NCBI RefSeq assembly: GCF_023630205.1
Contig: NZ_JALPRR010000003.1
Coordinates: forward strand, 1,075,306-1,139,305
Origin: Pontibacter ruber
GTDB taxonomy: Bacteria > Bacteroidota > Bacteroidia > Cytophagales > Hymenobacteraceae
Reading direction: 5' to 3'
Length of the DNA: 64,000 nucleotides
Position 1 is the stretch's first letter. The number at the start of each line of letters is the position of its first letter. Shown piece after piece: positions 54,653 through 63,875 of the stretch. Made by a program: the position numbers and the translations under genes. Under the pieces are notes generated by a model. That model had not been told where the DNA came from. It saw only the letters and a program-made list of their open reading frames with translations, and made no database searches.

Positions 54653-55213
54653 TTACTTGCAGAGGTGCGTAATGGTGCTCTGCATTTTAAGCGTGAACTC
54701 CGTTTCTGACCGGGTACCGGTAAAATCAAGCGCTTTTAGCGTGAGTGCTGCGCAGGCATGAGAGTCAGAAGCAGCCCGGTGGTGCAGGAAGTTGATACGG
54801 TGCATGTTGCAGAGCGATTTCAGGTCATAAGCTGCCAGCCCTTTCCAGATGTTGCGGGAGAACTTCAGGCTGCAGGCAAAGCGTGCGGCGGGCAACGGAA
54901 TGTTATAGGTAGCAAGTGTTTTGCGCAGCACACTAAAGTCAAAGCTGGCGTTGTGCGCGATCAGCAATTGACCTTCCAGGTAGGGTTTAACCACAGGCCA
55001 GAGCTCCGCAAAAGAAGGCTGGTGTGCTACATCAGCAGGCTTTATGCCGTGAACCGCTACGTTGAAATGGTTGAAATGCGGGTAGTACAACGGCTTGATC
55101 AGCCAGGATTTAGTTTCTGCAATTTGTCTGTCGCGCACAAGGGTAATCCCGATCTCGCAGGGGCTGTCCCGCTGAGGCGTAGCGGTCTCAAAATCTATGG
55201 TAACAAAATCCAT
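54653..55213 (-). CDS. DnaQ-like 3'-5' exonuclease (DEDDh)
   Basis: 186 residues. ExoI motif VTIDFETATP (residues 4-13, DxE), ExoII HNASFDFSVL (~95, Asp), and ExoIII HHRAASDSHACA (~148, His and Asp). It is a stand-alone proofreading-like exonuclease of the epsilon family, without a polymerase or UvrC-like extension. It degrades single-stranded DNA or RNA from the 3' end. Two heptamer copies lie in its upstream region. Confidence 0.9.
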   Translation of the reverse strand: MDFVTIDFETATPQRDSPCEIGITLVRDRQIAETKSWLIKPLYYPHFNHFNVAVHGIKPADVAHQPSFAELWPVVKPYLEGQLLIAHNASFDFSVLRKTLATYNIPLPAARFACSLKFSRNIWKGLAAYDLKSLCNMHRINFLHHRAASDSHACAALTLKALDFTGTRSETEFTLKMQSTITHLCK

Positions 55214-55311
55214 GGCTAAAAGGAATTATAAAGAACTGCAAAGATAGCAGCAAAGTATAGCATTGGCCTACATTTTAGCACAAACTATACTTTGCTGCTG
55301 CAGTTTATACT

Positions 55312-56802
55312 TTACCGCACATCGCTCATTAACCTGCGGATAAGCGGCACTAATACAATAAGCACCACACCAATCCCGATCGAGTACATGCCTATTTTGC
55401 TGATGATGTCGGCGTAATAGGGAAGCGAAAGCACCGGGTTATCTACCACATTTTCCGGTACACTCATCAGGGCACCGATCTTGCCTGCCAGGAACTCGCC
55501 AATAGCGCTTGCAAAAAACCAGATACCCATCATCATGGCCACAATATTGGCCGGGGATAATTTGGTAACCATAGACAAGCCAATCGGAGAGAGGCACAGC
55601 TCACCGCATATAATAAAGAAGTAGCCAAGTATAAATGCAGGAAGTGAGATCAGGCCGGACTCGGCACCCAGCAGGCAGGCAGCATAAAATACGCTAAACC
55701 CGATCCCCAGGAATACGAAAGACAAACCAAACTTTAAAGGAGTTGACGGTTCTTTCCCTCTGCGGTTTAGCGCAGGCCACAACCACGCAAAAGGAAAACT
55801 AAGCGCAATTACCCAGGCCGGTGGCAGAAAATTGTTGACTGCCAACGCAGGTAACTCAAAGCCGGCTACGTGCATATCCACGTTGCGCATTGCAAACAGG
55901 TTAAGTGATCCCGCATTCTGTTCGTAGAAAGCCCAGAACAGCGTGGAGAAAACGATCATGATAAGCGCCGCAAACAGCTTATTTCTCGCCTCTGCCTCAA
56001 GTTTTAGCGCGATGTACAGAATATAAACCAGGGAGACAGCTCCAAGCCCGAACATGATAAAGTCCATGATCTCGTACCGGTTGAAGAGGGCAACGATAGC
56101 CGGGATAACCAATAGCGCAGCAGCATAAATGCCAAATTCAGTTGGTACGCCTGCAAAGAATGGTTTTCTTAATGCTGCAGGATTTGGTGGCAATCCTTCT
56201 TTAAGCGACTTTTTGCCTATGGCAAACACCACCAGCCCCAGGATCATGAAAATACCTGCCAGGCCAAAGCCATAGTGCCAGTTTATCTGCTGCCCAACAT
56301 AGCCGCACAACAAACCGCCTAAAGCAGCGCCAATGTTAATGCCCATGTAAAATATAGAGAAGCCGCTGTCCCGGCGCGGATCGTTTTCGGGATACAACGT
56401 ACCTACAAGGCTGGAAATGTTGGGTTTGAAAAACCCGTTTCCGCAGATGATAAAAGCCATCCCGTAAAAGAAGCTCCAGTCTTCGGGCACGGCCAGTACC
56501 AGGTGGCCAATACTCATCAGGATGCCGCCAAACATAACTGCTTTGCGGTAGCCTAAAAAGCGGTCGGCCATCATACCTCCGAATAAGGGCATGGTATACA
56601 CCAGTGCGGCATAAGAGCCAAGTATGGCATAGCCTTTCGGCTCATCAAATTTCAGCTGTGTAACCATGTAGGCCAGCAGCAATGCCTTCATGCCGTAAAA
56701 GGAGAAGCGCTCCCACATCTCAGCAAAGAACAGCATGTACAGCTGCTTCGGGTGGCCGGTAGCTGGTGGTGCTTCGGCGAGTTTAGGTTCTGTTAAATCC
56801 AT
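55312..56802 (-). CDS. POT/PTR-family peptide:H+ symporter
   Basis: 496 residues with 12-14 membrane helices. The family signature is present: FFAEMWERFSFYGMKALLL (~30, ExxERFxYYG-type motif) and FSIFYMGINIGAALGGLLCG (~150). A second conserved region around GELCLSPIGLSMVTKLSP (~405) fits the C-terminal POT signature. It imports di- and tripeptides with protons, so it could feed on products of the S9 and M20 peptidases encoded nearby. Confidence 0.92.
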   Translation of the reverse strand: MDLTEPKLAEAPPATGHPKQLYMLFFAEMWERFSFYGMKALLLAYMVTQLKFDEPKGYAILGSYAALVYTMPLFGGMMADRFLGYRKAVMFGGILMSIGHLVLAVPEDWSFFYGMAFIICGNGFFKPNISSLVGTLYPENDPRRDSGFSIFYMGINIGAALGGLLCGYVGQQINWHYGFGLAGIFMILGLVVFAIGKKSLKEGLPPNPAALRKPFFAGVPTEFGIYAAALLVIPAIVALFNRYEIMDFIMFGLGAVSLVYILYIALKLEAEARNKLFAALIMIVFSTLFWAFYEQNAGSLNLFAMRNVDMHVAGFELPALAVNNFLPPAWVIALSFPFAWLWPALNRRGKEPSTPLKFGLSFVFLGIGFSVFYAACLLGAESGLISLPAFILGYFFIICGELCLSPIGLSMVTKLSPANIVAMMMGIWFFASAIGEFLAGKIGALMSVPENVVDNPVLSLPYYADIISKIGMYSIGIGVVLIVLVPLIRRLMSDVR

Positions 56803-57113
56803 AATTGGTTTTGGAAGAAAGGTCGTGTTTCTGTTTAAATTAAGATGCTGTTATAGGAGCCTGAATCATTGTGTGAATAGTTATTTGGGACCTGCACAAC
56901 ATGCCAATATAAGTATAATATAAGAAGATAATGCGCTTACACTATCAACGTAAAGAAGTTTGATTTTTGATTTATACTTACCGCTAGGTATACCTGGTAC
57001 AGAACAATCAATAACTTGATCTAACTTTAATTACCCACACGGGAATAAAGCGCAAGTATACTTTTGTTCATAATTTCTTAATTCCCGTTCAAGATATAAA
57101 ACACAAGCCTGAT
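56803..57113. other. Divergent promoter region, POT transporter / pirin
   Basis: 311 bases. TACTTTTG at 57059-57066 matches the TAnnTTTG -7 box and lies about 48 bp upstream of the pirin start, but a clear -33 TTTG/TTG at proper spacing is not evident. The palindrome AAGTATACTT (57054-57063) overlaps it. Confidence 0.5.
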
Positions 57114-58028
57114 ATGCTGGATATAGTGATCGAAGCCCGAAAAGCATCCCTGGCACCTGGGATGAATGTACGAAGGATACTTCCTTTCCGCCTGCGCAGG
57201 ATGGTTGGGCCCTTCATCTTTATGGACCATGCAGGGCCTGTAGACGTTCAGCTGGAACTGGTGCATTCGATGGACGTGCTGCCTCATCCGCACATTGGTT
57301 TATCTACGGTAAGTTACTTGTTTGGCGGCCAGGTAACGCACCGAGACAGCCTGGGCGTGGAGCAGGTAATCCGTCCGGGAGAGGTGAACTGGATGACGGC
57401 CGGCAGCGGAATTGCGCACTCTGAACGCTTCGAAGACCCTGCCGCACTGGCGGGAGGAACGCTCGAAATGATCCAGACCTGGGTAGCCTTGCCGGAGAAA
57501 GACGAAGAATCCTCCCCTGCTTTTACGAACTATAAACCGGAGCACCTCCCGGTTTTCACCGATACCGGAATCTGGATGCGGCTTATTGCAGGCGATGCCT
57601 ACGGGTTGCGGAATGATGTGAAAACGCATTCGCCTTTATTCTACCTGCATGTTGTGCTGCAGAAGGGTGCCCGCTTCGGTTTACCTACCGGCCATACTGA
57701 GCGTGGTATATATGTTGCCAAAGGAAGTATAGAAGTGTCCGGTGTTACCTATACGATAGGGCAGATGCTTGTCTTCAACAAAGGGGTAGATCCTGTTATA
57801 CTTGCAAAAGAAAACACAACGCTGATGCTGTTAGGAGGGGAGCCATTGGGTGAGCGTTTTATCTGGTGGAATTTTGTTTCGTCCAGGAAGGACCGGATCG
57901 AGCAGGCAAAAGCAGACTGGAAAGAAGGCCGGATCATTTTACCACCTTCCGACAATCAGGAATTTGTTCCGCTTCCTGAAGACCGCTCCAGACCAGCCGG
58001 AGATCCTGCGCCTCAGGCACTTTCCTGA
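57114..58028 (+). CDS. Pirin-family protein
   Basis: 304 residues with two cupin domains. The N-terminal domain has RRILPFRLRRMVGPFIFMDH (~23) and the metal-binding HPHIGLSTVSYLF (~58), followed by GEVNWMTAGSGIAHSERFED (~92), where HSE provides another ligand. Pirins bind Fe and are proposed quercetinases or redox-sensing regulators; no substrate is suggested by context. Confidence 0.92.
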   Translation: MLDIVIEARKASLAPGMNVRRILPFRLRRMVGPFIFMDHAGPVDVQLELVHSMDVLPHPHIGLSTVSYLFGGQVTHRDSLGVEQVIRPGEVNWMTAGSGIAHSERFEDPAALAGGTLEMIQTWVALPEKDEESSPAFTNYKPEHLPVFTDTGIWMRLIAGDAYGLRNDVKTHSPLFYLHVVLQKGARFGLPTGHTERGIYVAKGSIEVSGVTYTIGQMLVFNKGVDPVILAKENTTLMLLGGEPLGERFIWWNFVSSRKDRIEQAKADWKEGRIILPPSDNQEFVPLPEDRSRPAGDPAPQALS

Positions 58029-58221
58029 AGTATACTATAAATAGCAATTCTAAAAAACATTGGATTCGGTCCAGTGTTGTATAAGCTGAAAAACAAATCA
58101 AACTTTGTACTGCGTATTAGCTAATTTCCGCCCCTACTGCATCTGGGTTATTTAGCTGTTTAAGCTAACCAGGTACAAACTGGAGTAAATATATTACCGA
58201 TTGAAATCTATTTAATTGATG

Positions 58222-58250
58222 CCGGAATGCTACCAACATTCCGGTTTTTG
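58222..58250 (+). terminator. Terminator between pirin and SDR genes
   Basis: The 8-bp stem CCGGAATG / CATTCCGG followed by TTTTTG lies about 195 bp past the pirin stop and just before the SDR start. Confidence 0.75.
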
Positions 58251-58277
58251 TGAACCATAAATACAAGTATAGAAAGA

Positions 58278-58994
58278 ATGCAGTCATTAAAAGATAAGGT
58301 AGCGCTGGTGACCGGCGCCAGTAAAGGCATAGGTAAAGCGATAGCGATCGCTCTGGAAAAGGAAGGTGTGCATGTGGGGTTAACGGCCCGAACAGAAAAG
58401 GACGTAAAAGCCGTAGCAGACGAAATTACAGCATTGGGTGTAAAGGCTTCTTTTGCCACTGCCGATGTAAGTAACAGGGCCGAAGTTGAAGCTGCTGTTG
58501 CAAAAATCCAGGATGATCTGGGCCCAATAGATATTCTGATCAACAATGCGGGTACTGCTACGTTTGGTAAGTTCCTGGAATTGGAGCCGGAAGTATGGGA
58601 ACAGCAGGTTAAAGTAAACGTGTTCGGCGTTTATTATACCACACGCGCTGTGTTGCCGCAGATGATCGAACGCAAAACCGGCGATATCATCAACATCTCT
58701 TCAACTGCCGGTAAATCGGGCAGCCCGGTTACCAGCGCCTACAGTGCTTCGAAGTTTGCTGTGTTTGGCTTATCGGAAAGCCTCATGCAGGAGGTCCGCA
58801 AGCACAACATACGTGTTACAGCATTGGCACCAAGCACAGTAGTAACAGACCTGGCGCAAAGTGCAAATCTTATCACAGGCGATCCGGAGCGGGTAATGCA
58901 TCCGGAAGATTTCGCCGAGCTCATCATCGCCCAGCTGAAATTAAACAGAAGGGTGTTTGTAAAAGAGGCCAGCATTTTTTCTACCAATCCATAA
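58278..58994 (+). CDS. Short-chain dehydrogenase/reductase (FabG-like)
   Basis: 238 residues, a classical [15 protein letters not shown] (~12, cofactor motif), NNAGTAT (~90), [10 protein letters not shown] (~139, catalytic Ser) and the YSASK Tyr-Lys pair (~154). The closest form is 3-oxoacyl-ACP reductase-like, but no fatty-acid synthesis genes are adjacent, so the substrate is unknown. Cytoplasmic, NAD(P)H-dependent. Confidence 0.88.
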   Translation: MQSLKDKVALVTGASKGIGKAIAIALEKEGVHVGLTARTEKDVKAVADEITALGVKASFATADVSNRAEVEAAVAKIQDDLGPIDILINNAGTATFGKFLELEPEVWEQQVKVNVFGVYYTTRAVLPQMIERKTGDIINISSTAGKSGSPVTSAYSASKFAVFGLSESLMQEVRKHNIRVTALAPSTVVTDLAQSANLITGDPERVMHPEDFAELIIAQLKLNRRVFVKEASIFSTNP

Positions 58995-59046
58995 ACCTGT
59001 TAGCAGCTGTAATTCTTCTGAAGGAAATAACTGACTAAACTATAAT

Positions 59047-59079
59047 AGCCGCTCTGTTTACACCGGGGCGGCTTTTTTT
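59047..59079 (+). terminator. Terminator after the SDR gene
   Basis: The stem AGCCGC / GCGGCT with a loop of about 15 bases is followed by TTTTTTT. It lies about 50 bp past the stop. Confidence 0.8.
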
Positions 59080-59141
59080 ATACTTGCCTAATTTGGTTGT
59101 CAAAAGTAATAAGATCTTTTACAACTTGCTAAGTATAACAA

Positions 59142-60110
59142 TTACTCTTCAGGACAGGTAAGGCTTTCTTTTGCAGGAAGGAAAGCAGATACTTTCTTTT
59201 CTCTTTCAGGAAACAGCAACGAAGCCACTACAGAAACAGCCAGTATTGCAGCTACAGCGATCAGTGCATACACCATATCAATGTGGTAGAAGTCGCTTAT
59301 GAGCAGTTTAATACCAATAAAGGCCAATATCAGGGACAACCCGTAGTGCAGGTAATGGAATTGCTGCATAATTCCTGCCAGGGCAAAATACAGCGCACGA
59401 AGTCCCAGCAAAGCAAAAACGTTAGAACTGTATACTATAAAAGGCTCCTGCGAAATGGCCAGTATAGCCGGTATGGAGTCGGTGGCGAAAATTAGGTCTG
59501 TGCTCTCAATCATAACAAGCACCAGAAACAGGGGAGTGGCACGCAGCTTCCCATCTTCTTTTACAAAGAACTTGCCTCCGCGCGTTGTCTGGGTAACGCG
59601 CATGTGCCTGCTGGCCCATTTCACCAAAGGGTTATGGCATGGGTCCATGTCCTTTTTAGTAGTAAATGCAAGCTTAACTCCCGTTACGACAAGGAAAAGG
59701 CCAAGTATATAGATGATGAAATCAAACTTCGTGATCAGGGCAACGCCTGCCAGTATGAAAGCAGCCCGCAGCACAAGTGCTCCTATTACTCCCCAGAACA
59801 GGAGTTTGTGCTGGTATTTTAGAGGAACCTGGAAGTAGTTGAAGATGAGAATGAATACAAATAAATTGTCTACACTCAAAGATTTTTCGACGAGGTAACC
59901 TGTGAGAAATTCTAATGCTGCCTGCCGGCCCTGCCAGAAGTAGATCAAAAGGTTGAAGCATAGGGCTAATACTATCCAGAATAGGGTGGTAAGTAATGCT
60001 TCCTTTATCTTTACTTCATGGTTTTTACGGTGTAAAACAAACAGATCCAGACCAAGCAGCAGCAGAACAAAAGCATTGAAGCTTGTCCAAAGTATGATAT
60101 CGTTTGTCAT
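59142..60110 (-). CDS. alx: Alx/TerC-family membrane protein
   Basis: 322 residues with about nine membrane helices. TerC-family motifs: LEFLTGYLVEKSLSVDNLFVF (seen as GYLVEKSLSVDNLFVF, ~70-86), RAAFILAGVAL (~115), and ESTDLIFATDSIPAILAI (~202-219), in which conserved acidic residues lie within helices and may carry Mn2+ or other metal ions. Alx proteins export manganese or support metal homeostasis and envelope protein metalation. No yybP-ykoY riboswitch was visible upstream. Monocistronic. Confidence 0.9.
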   Translation of the reverse strand: MTNDIILWTSFNAFVLLLLGLDLFVLHRKNHEVKIKEALLTTLFWIVLALCFNLLIYFWQGRQAALEFLTGYLVEKSLSVDNLFVFILIFNYFQVPLKYQHKLLFWGVIGALVLRAAFILAGVALITKFDFIIYILGLFLVVTGVKLAFTTKKDMDPCHNPLVKWASRHMRVTQTTRGGKFFVKEDGKLRATPLFLVLVMIESTDLIFATDSIPAILAISQEPFIVYSSNVFALLGLRALYFALAGIMQQFHYLHYGLSLILAFIGIKLLISDFYHIDMVYALIAVAAILAVSVVASLLFPEREKKVSAFLPAKESLTCPEE

Positions 60111-60367
60111 TGGTATGACACTAAAACAAAATACGCTTCTGCTTACATCAGTATAGACTCTAATTTAGAGACTACAAGTTAAATACAGCGTTTTATACTT
60201 TGTTTAACGTAATACCGGTAAGTTTGGGATGGCTGAAACCAGCTTACTTGTATTGTAAGCCATCTTTATACTTACAATTGTGTTAAGTATAGTTTACCTC
60301 CGGGTAGCATGAGAGCTGCTATAAGAAACCATCATCTGCCCGGCACAACAAAACAAACAACCTTTAC

Positions 60368-61270
60368 ATGATAGCAAACTTAGTGTCAGAAGAAACGGCT
60401 GCCTGGCAGTGGATAGACCTGGAAAGCCCTACCGAAGCCGAGCTACAGGATGTGGCGGCAACGTATGGCCTGCACCCTTCTTCTGTTGTCGACTCCCTGC
60501 AGCCAGAGCACTTGCCTAAGTATGAGGCCATCGGAGATATTGCCTTTATGATTGCCCGGGTTTATGATACCGAAGCGCACCGGGAGGCAGATACCATTCA
60601 GGAACTTACCAATAAGATTGCCATATTCTTCTCTTCAAAATTCATCATCACGATCCACCGGAACCCTACTGTCCTGATTAAGGATATACAAGAAAAGTAT
60701 GTTGCAACCGGGATAGTTAAAACACCTGCGGACCTGCTGGTTCAACTGATAAAAGCTGTTTTCAGGACGTACGAGGCACCTGCCCGCAGCCTGGCCGAGG
60801 AGCTCGATTATTACGAAGCCAAGACATTCCTGAACAAGAAGATGCCGCCGCTCACCAAAGGACTTTACCACCTGAAGCGCAAAGCTACCGTTTGCAAGCG
60901 CGTGCTACGTTTGTCGGAAGTGATATTGTCTAACATGCAGCAGAAGAGTTTTCAGCCCACCGCTGTACAGGACTTGCGCGACCTCTATGTGCATTTGGAA
61001 ACCCAGTACGAAGAGGTAAACGACGGCACAAACAACCTGATCAATACTTACATTTCGCTGTCGTCTCAAAAAACGAACGAGGTAATGCGAGTGCTTACCA
61101 TCTTCTCGGCTTTCTTTCTGCCGTTGACCTTTATAGTTGGTGTGTATGGTATGAACTTCGAGTTTATGCCCGAACTGGAGAAAACATACGGTTACCCGGC
61201 TGTATTATTCATCATGGGGCTTGTGACACTCTTTATATACTTATGGTTCAGAAAGAAGGGGTGGATGTAA
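60368..61270 (+). CDS. corA: CorA-type magnesium/cobalt transporter
   Basis: 300 residues. The long N-terminal cytoplasmic domain is followed by two membrane helices near the C-terminus, separated by the YGMNFEFMPEL loop with the GMN signature (~260) that forms the selectivity filter. It is a pentameric Mg2+ channel. It stands alone. Confidence 0.93.
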   Translation: MIANLVSEETAAWQWIDLESPTEAELQDVAATYGLHPSSVVDSLQPEHLPKYEAIGDIAFMIARVYDTEAHREADTIQELTNKIAIFFSSKFIITIHRNPTVLIKDIQEKYVATGIVKTPADLLVQLIKAVFRTYEAPARSLAEELDYYEAKTFLNKKMPPLTKGLYHLKRKATVCKRVLRLSEVILSNMQQKSFQPTAVQDLRDLYVHLETQYEEVNDGTNNLINTYISLSSQKTNEVMRVLTIFSAFFLPLTFIVGVYGMNFEFMPELEKTYGYPAVLFIMGLVTLFIYLWFRKKGWM

Positions 61271-61687
61271 GATATCTCCAAGGTACGCCTTGGTGTTATC
61301 TAAAGGTGCTTTTATTTGATTTCACAAAATATATAGCTATATTTAGATATGGAACTGATACTGGAAATAGCCTTTATTTTGTCAGCGTGGTGCTTGTGGA
61401 AGCTGAACTGGTGCCATGTAAACGAAGCGCAGCGTTTACTAGGTTGAACAAGGTACCATTGATGTAGGCAAGAACTGAATTCAAGAAGGTCATCTTATAC
61501 TATACGCCTTTGTATCTTGTCATCTAGAAGTTCAGCGTTGAAATAACCCTCCCTTTGTACCTTCTGTTATACCTGAAACAGAAGGCTCACTTTTCTCCTC
61601 TTCTTAAATAACTCTATGCGCTGATTGATATCTTAGCTTGTCAGAGCCCTGAAACAAGTATCGGTTTATACTTCTTAGTCAGATAAA
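61271..61687. other. Intergenic region between corA and hypothetical gene
   Basis: 417 bases, AT-rich near the left. A perfect 9-bp hairpin (CCTTCTGTT / AACAGAAGG) at 61560-61585 has no T-tract, so its role is unclear. Short frames here lack support. Confidence 0.5.
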
Positions 61688-62095
61688 TTAGCTTTGCAGC
61701 CAGGCAAGGGCTACGGTTCTGTCAGAGAAGTTTTGCAGTTCGAAGGGGAGCATTTGTGACTTATTGAAGTACTGTATAGTAGATTTTGCTCTTGTCTCCA
61801 CTGTGTTGTCCAGGGACTGCAATCGGGCTAATTTCTGCAGGCGGGTACTTGCCAGGCTAAAGGCCATGTGTGTGGCTATTTCTCTGCTTTCTTCAGCAGT
61901 TACAGACATTACCGTATCTGTTGAATCGATCAGCACTTTCTTCACATCATAATTCTTAACAGTATCCACCAGTATGTCAATGCTGTGCTTGATCTCAGGA
62001 AGTATATACAAGTGTAAATCAGGGTACTTTACGTCGAGTATGTCAGTAGCCGGAGTGTAATCAAGCTTTATGATGCTGTTCTCAAAGAGAATCAT
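61688..62095 (-). CDS. Hypothetical STAS-like single-domain protein
   Basis: 135 residues with no signal peptide. It has the same layout as the proteins at 44215 and 62475: LDYTPATDILDVKYPD at the start, VKKVLIDSTDT after a hydrophobic strand, and a C-terminal DRTVALAWLQS. It is probably a small cytoplasmic domain of the STAS type, acting in regulation, but that is inferred from layout only. Confidence 0.6.
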   Translation of the reverse strand: MILFENSIIKLDYTPATDILDVKYPDLHLYILPEIKHSIDILVDTVKNYDVKKVLIDSTDTVMSVTAEESREIATHMAFSLASTRLQKLARLQSLDNTVETRAKSTIQYFNKSQMLPFELQNFSDRTVALAWLQS

Positions 62096-62474
62096 GTAGT
62101 GTAAAAGTTAAGATGGTCTGCAAATATAAGTAAATAGCCTTAGTTGAAAAGGCATTAACCGGGATCACCCCTAAATGTTAAGAAGTAAGGCAATTTCTTT
62201 CCGAACATGAGGTTACATCATGTAGATTCAATGTGTTTAACAGTAAATGTTGAATGATCTGATATAGTATAGAAGTATTTTGCCTGGTACACATACCTCA
62301 TACTTGATTCACTTTTATCTTCCTGATTTAATATTAACCTGGACGTACGCTCCCAAAATGTAATTAAATACAACCGGAACCACTAAACAGTACAAACAAG
62401 CTATTCTTTGCAGTCTAAAAGTTCGCTTTTTTCCCGCTAAGAACATACATTGTTATACCGTACCAAATTCTGCT
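62096..62474. other. Divergent intergenic region between hypothetical genes
   Basis: 379 bases, AT-rich, with the promoters of both divergent genes expected here. No box stood out, no ORF. Confidence 0.4.
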
Positions 62475-63404
62475 ATGAAACCAAACTTTCTTACCCTTAA
62501 GTTTAGCTCTTCTCTGAAATTCCTGATAGCTTCTTGGCTGCGGCCTGTGAGTAGCGAAGAGTACCGGGATGGACTCCGTGTTATTGCGTTGTGTACCGTC
62601 ACCTTGAAGGCAGAGCTTGCCCTGATGGATCTTTCACAAATTGGTATGCCCTCGGAAAGGGATCTTCATACTACTGCACTCTATCTGAAGCAAATAAAAG
62701 CAAACACCTCACTACGCCGAAGCGCAAGGGTGCTGGCGAAAGATAAATCTCAGTGGCTGGCCTATGCTCGTGTCATGGAATGTACAGAGGGATTACCATA
62801 TCAAACGAACGCGTTTTTATCTAATGAAGAAGCAGAGTCGTGGCTATTTGAAGGTCTTGAGATTGAAAGTCGTGTCCTTGATGATCTGATTACCATACCG
62901 AATAATTGCAATAGCGCAGCACTTAGAAAGCTTGTTCAAACTGAGCCTGCTGCAGCGAGTATTAATAAGTCAGTAGATATTACAACACAAGCTACAATAG
63001 AAAGTGAAGTACTGTATGAGACAGACTTCGTCCAGATTGCTATGGATAAGCAAAAAAGCATTCTGTTGCTTCGTTGGCTTCGTCCTGTTGAGAGTACTGA
63101 GTACAAGGTCGGCATTCAAAAGGCTGCTTATTTTGTGGTTGAACTTAAAGCTAAAAAAGTGATGGTAGATAATCATTTGATAGGCGTTCTCACCATAGAT
63201 GATCAGCGTTTAGTTACCAAAGTCTCTATAAAAGTTTTTTCTGAAGTTAAGTTAGAACGCATGGCAGTAATCTCATCCCCTGACACATTACAGCAGATTA
63301 CATTCGAGAAGTTGATCAGTAAGATCGAAGAAAAAGTCCCGTTCGTTCATACCCAGTATTTCTTCACAGAGAGCGAGGCGCTGGAATGGCTTATATTATC
63401 GTAG
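62475..63404 (+). CDS. Hypothetical protein with two STAS-like domains in tandem
   Basis: 309 residues made of two copies of one domain (~10-140 and ~175-309). Each has a WLRPV(S/E)S(E/T)EY motif (SWLRPVSSEEYRDG; RWLRPVESTEYKVG), a strand followed by MDLS or VDNH, and a closing EAESWLF / EALEWLIL. The same domain appears singly in the two other hypothetical proteins at 44215 and 61688. No signal peptide. Function unknown. Confidence 0.65.
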   Translation: MKPNFLTLKFSSSLKFLIASWLRPVSSEEYRDGLRVIALCTVTLKAELALMDLSQIGMPSERDLHTTALYLKQIKANTSLRRSARVLAKDKSQWLAYARVMECTEGLPYQTNAFLSNEEAESWLFEGLEIESRVLDDLITIPNNCNSAALRKLVQTEPAAASINKSVDITTQATIESEVLYETDFVQIAMDKQKSILLLRWLRPVESTEYKVGIQKAAYFVVELKAKKVMVDNHLIGVLTIDDQRLVTKVSIKVFSEVKLERMAVISSPDTLQQITFEKLISKIEEKVPFVHTQYFFTESEALEWLILS

Positions 63405-63490
63405 CAGAAGAGCTTGCTCCGAAAGTAAAAACTTACAAATGGCTACTATGCTTCTGAATAACAAATTGTGACACTTAATAAAGCCAGTAG
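63405..63490. other. 3' flank of the two-domain hypothetical gene
   Basis: Short non-coding region leading into the TATAG microsatellite; no terminator hairpin was recognised. Confidence 0.4.
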
Positions 63491-63540
63491 TATAGTATAG
63501 TATAGTATAGTATAGTATAGTATAGTATAGTATAGTATAG
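63491..63540. repeat. (TATAG)10 pentanucleotide microsatellite
   Basis: Ten perfect TATAG units in a row, preceded by a partial unit. It lies 87 bp downstream of the nearest gene and 306 bp before the promoter at the right edge. Pentanucleotide tracts of this length are prone to slippage. Confidence 0.97.
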
Positions 63541-63845
63541 GGTGAAAAGATATACTATATATAATAGGAGAGAGGCAGATTATTCTTAACTCTATAGTTA
63601 TGAATGAACAAAGGTATTCTATACCAAACATGAACTCTGCATGAATATCAAGATGTTTCATAAAAGCCGTCGCATAGACATAAGCAGGCTAAAGGAAGAC
63701 AGATTGTATGAACATCCTTTGTCTTAAGTATACAAGAAACTAAGCGGCAGGTAAACCCTGAACTATTTTCCAATGTTTTCCCGTAGCCCTTCAGGCAGTT
63801 AGCAGAAACCCGCCTAGGCTGAGCAGCAAAGTTAAGGGCAAGGGC
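63541..63845. other. Non-coding region between microsatellite and right-edge promoter
   Basis: About 300 bases without a credible gene; one minus-strand frame crosses it but has repetitive, low-complexity sequence where it overlaps the microsatellite. Composition shifts toward higher GC at about 63,780. Confidence 0.45.
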
Positions 63846-63875
63846 TTGCAAAGCCAGAAACAAGCCCTACCTTTG
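63846..63875 (+). promoter_or_regulatory. Strong Bacteroidota-type promoter, likely for an rRNA or tRNA operon
   Basis: TTG at 63846-63848, 19 bases, then TACCTTTG at 63868-63875, which fits the TAnnTTTG -7 box and -33 TTTG/TTG spacing of Bacteroidota sigma factor promoters. The downstream sequence is purine-rich and lacks an ORF to the window end, and ends AAAAATAATTTTCC-CCGGG, which resembles leaders of rRNA operons. The transcribed gene lies outside the window. Confidence 0.7.

Noticed and set aside
60111..60367. yybP-ykoY (manganese) riboswitch upstream of the Alx-like gene
   Set aside because: I could not find the conserved stem and loop pattern in either orientation.
61349..61447. Short frame encoding about 32 residues with hydrophobic centre
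   Set aside because: No conserved feature or start signal; length is compatible with chance.
61560..61585. Intrinsic terminator after corA
   Set aside because: The 9-bp hairpin is perfect but has no T-tract on either side and lies nearly 300 bp past the stop; kept only as a structure of unknown role.
63446..63661. Minus-strand frame across the TATAG repeat
   Set aside because: It encodes a low-complexity Tyr-Ile-Leu repeat simply from translating the microsatellite.
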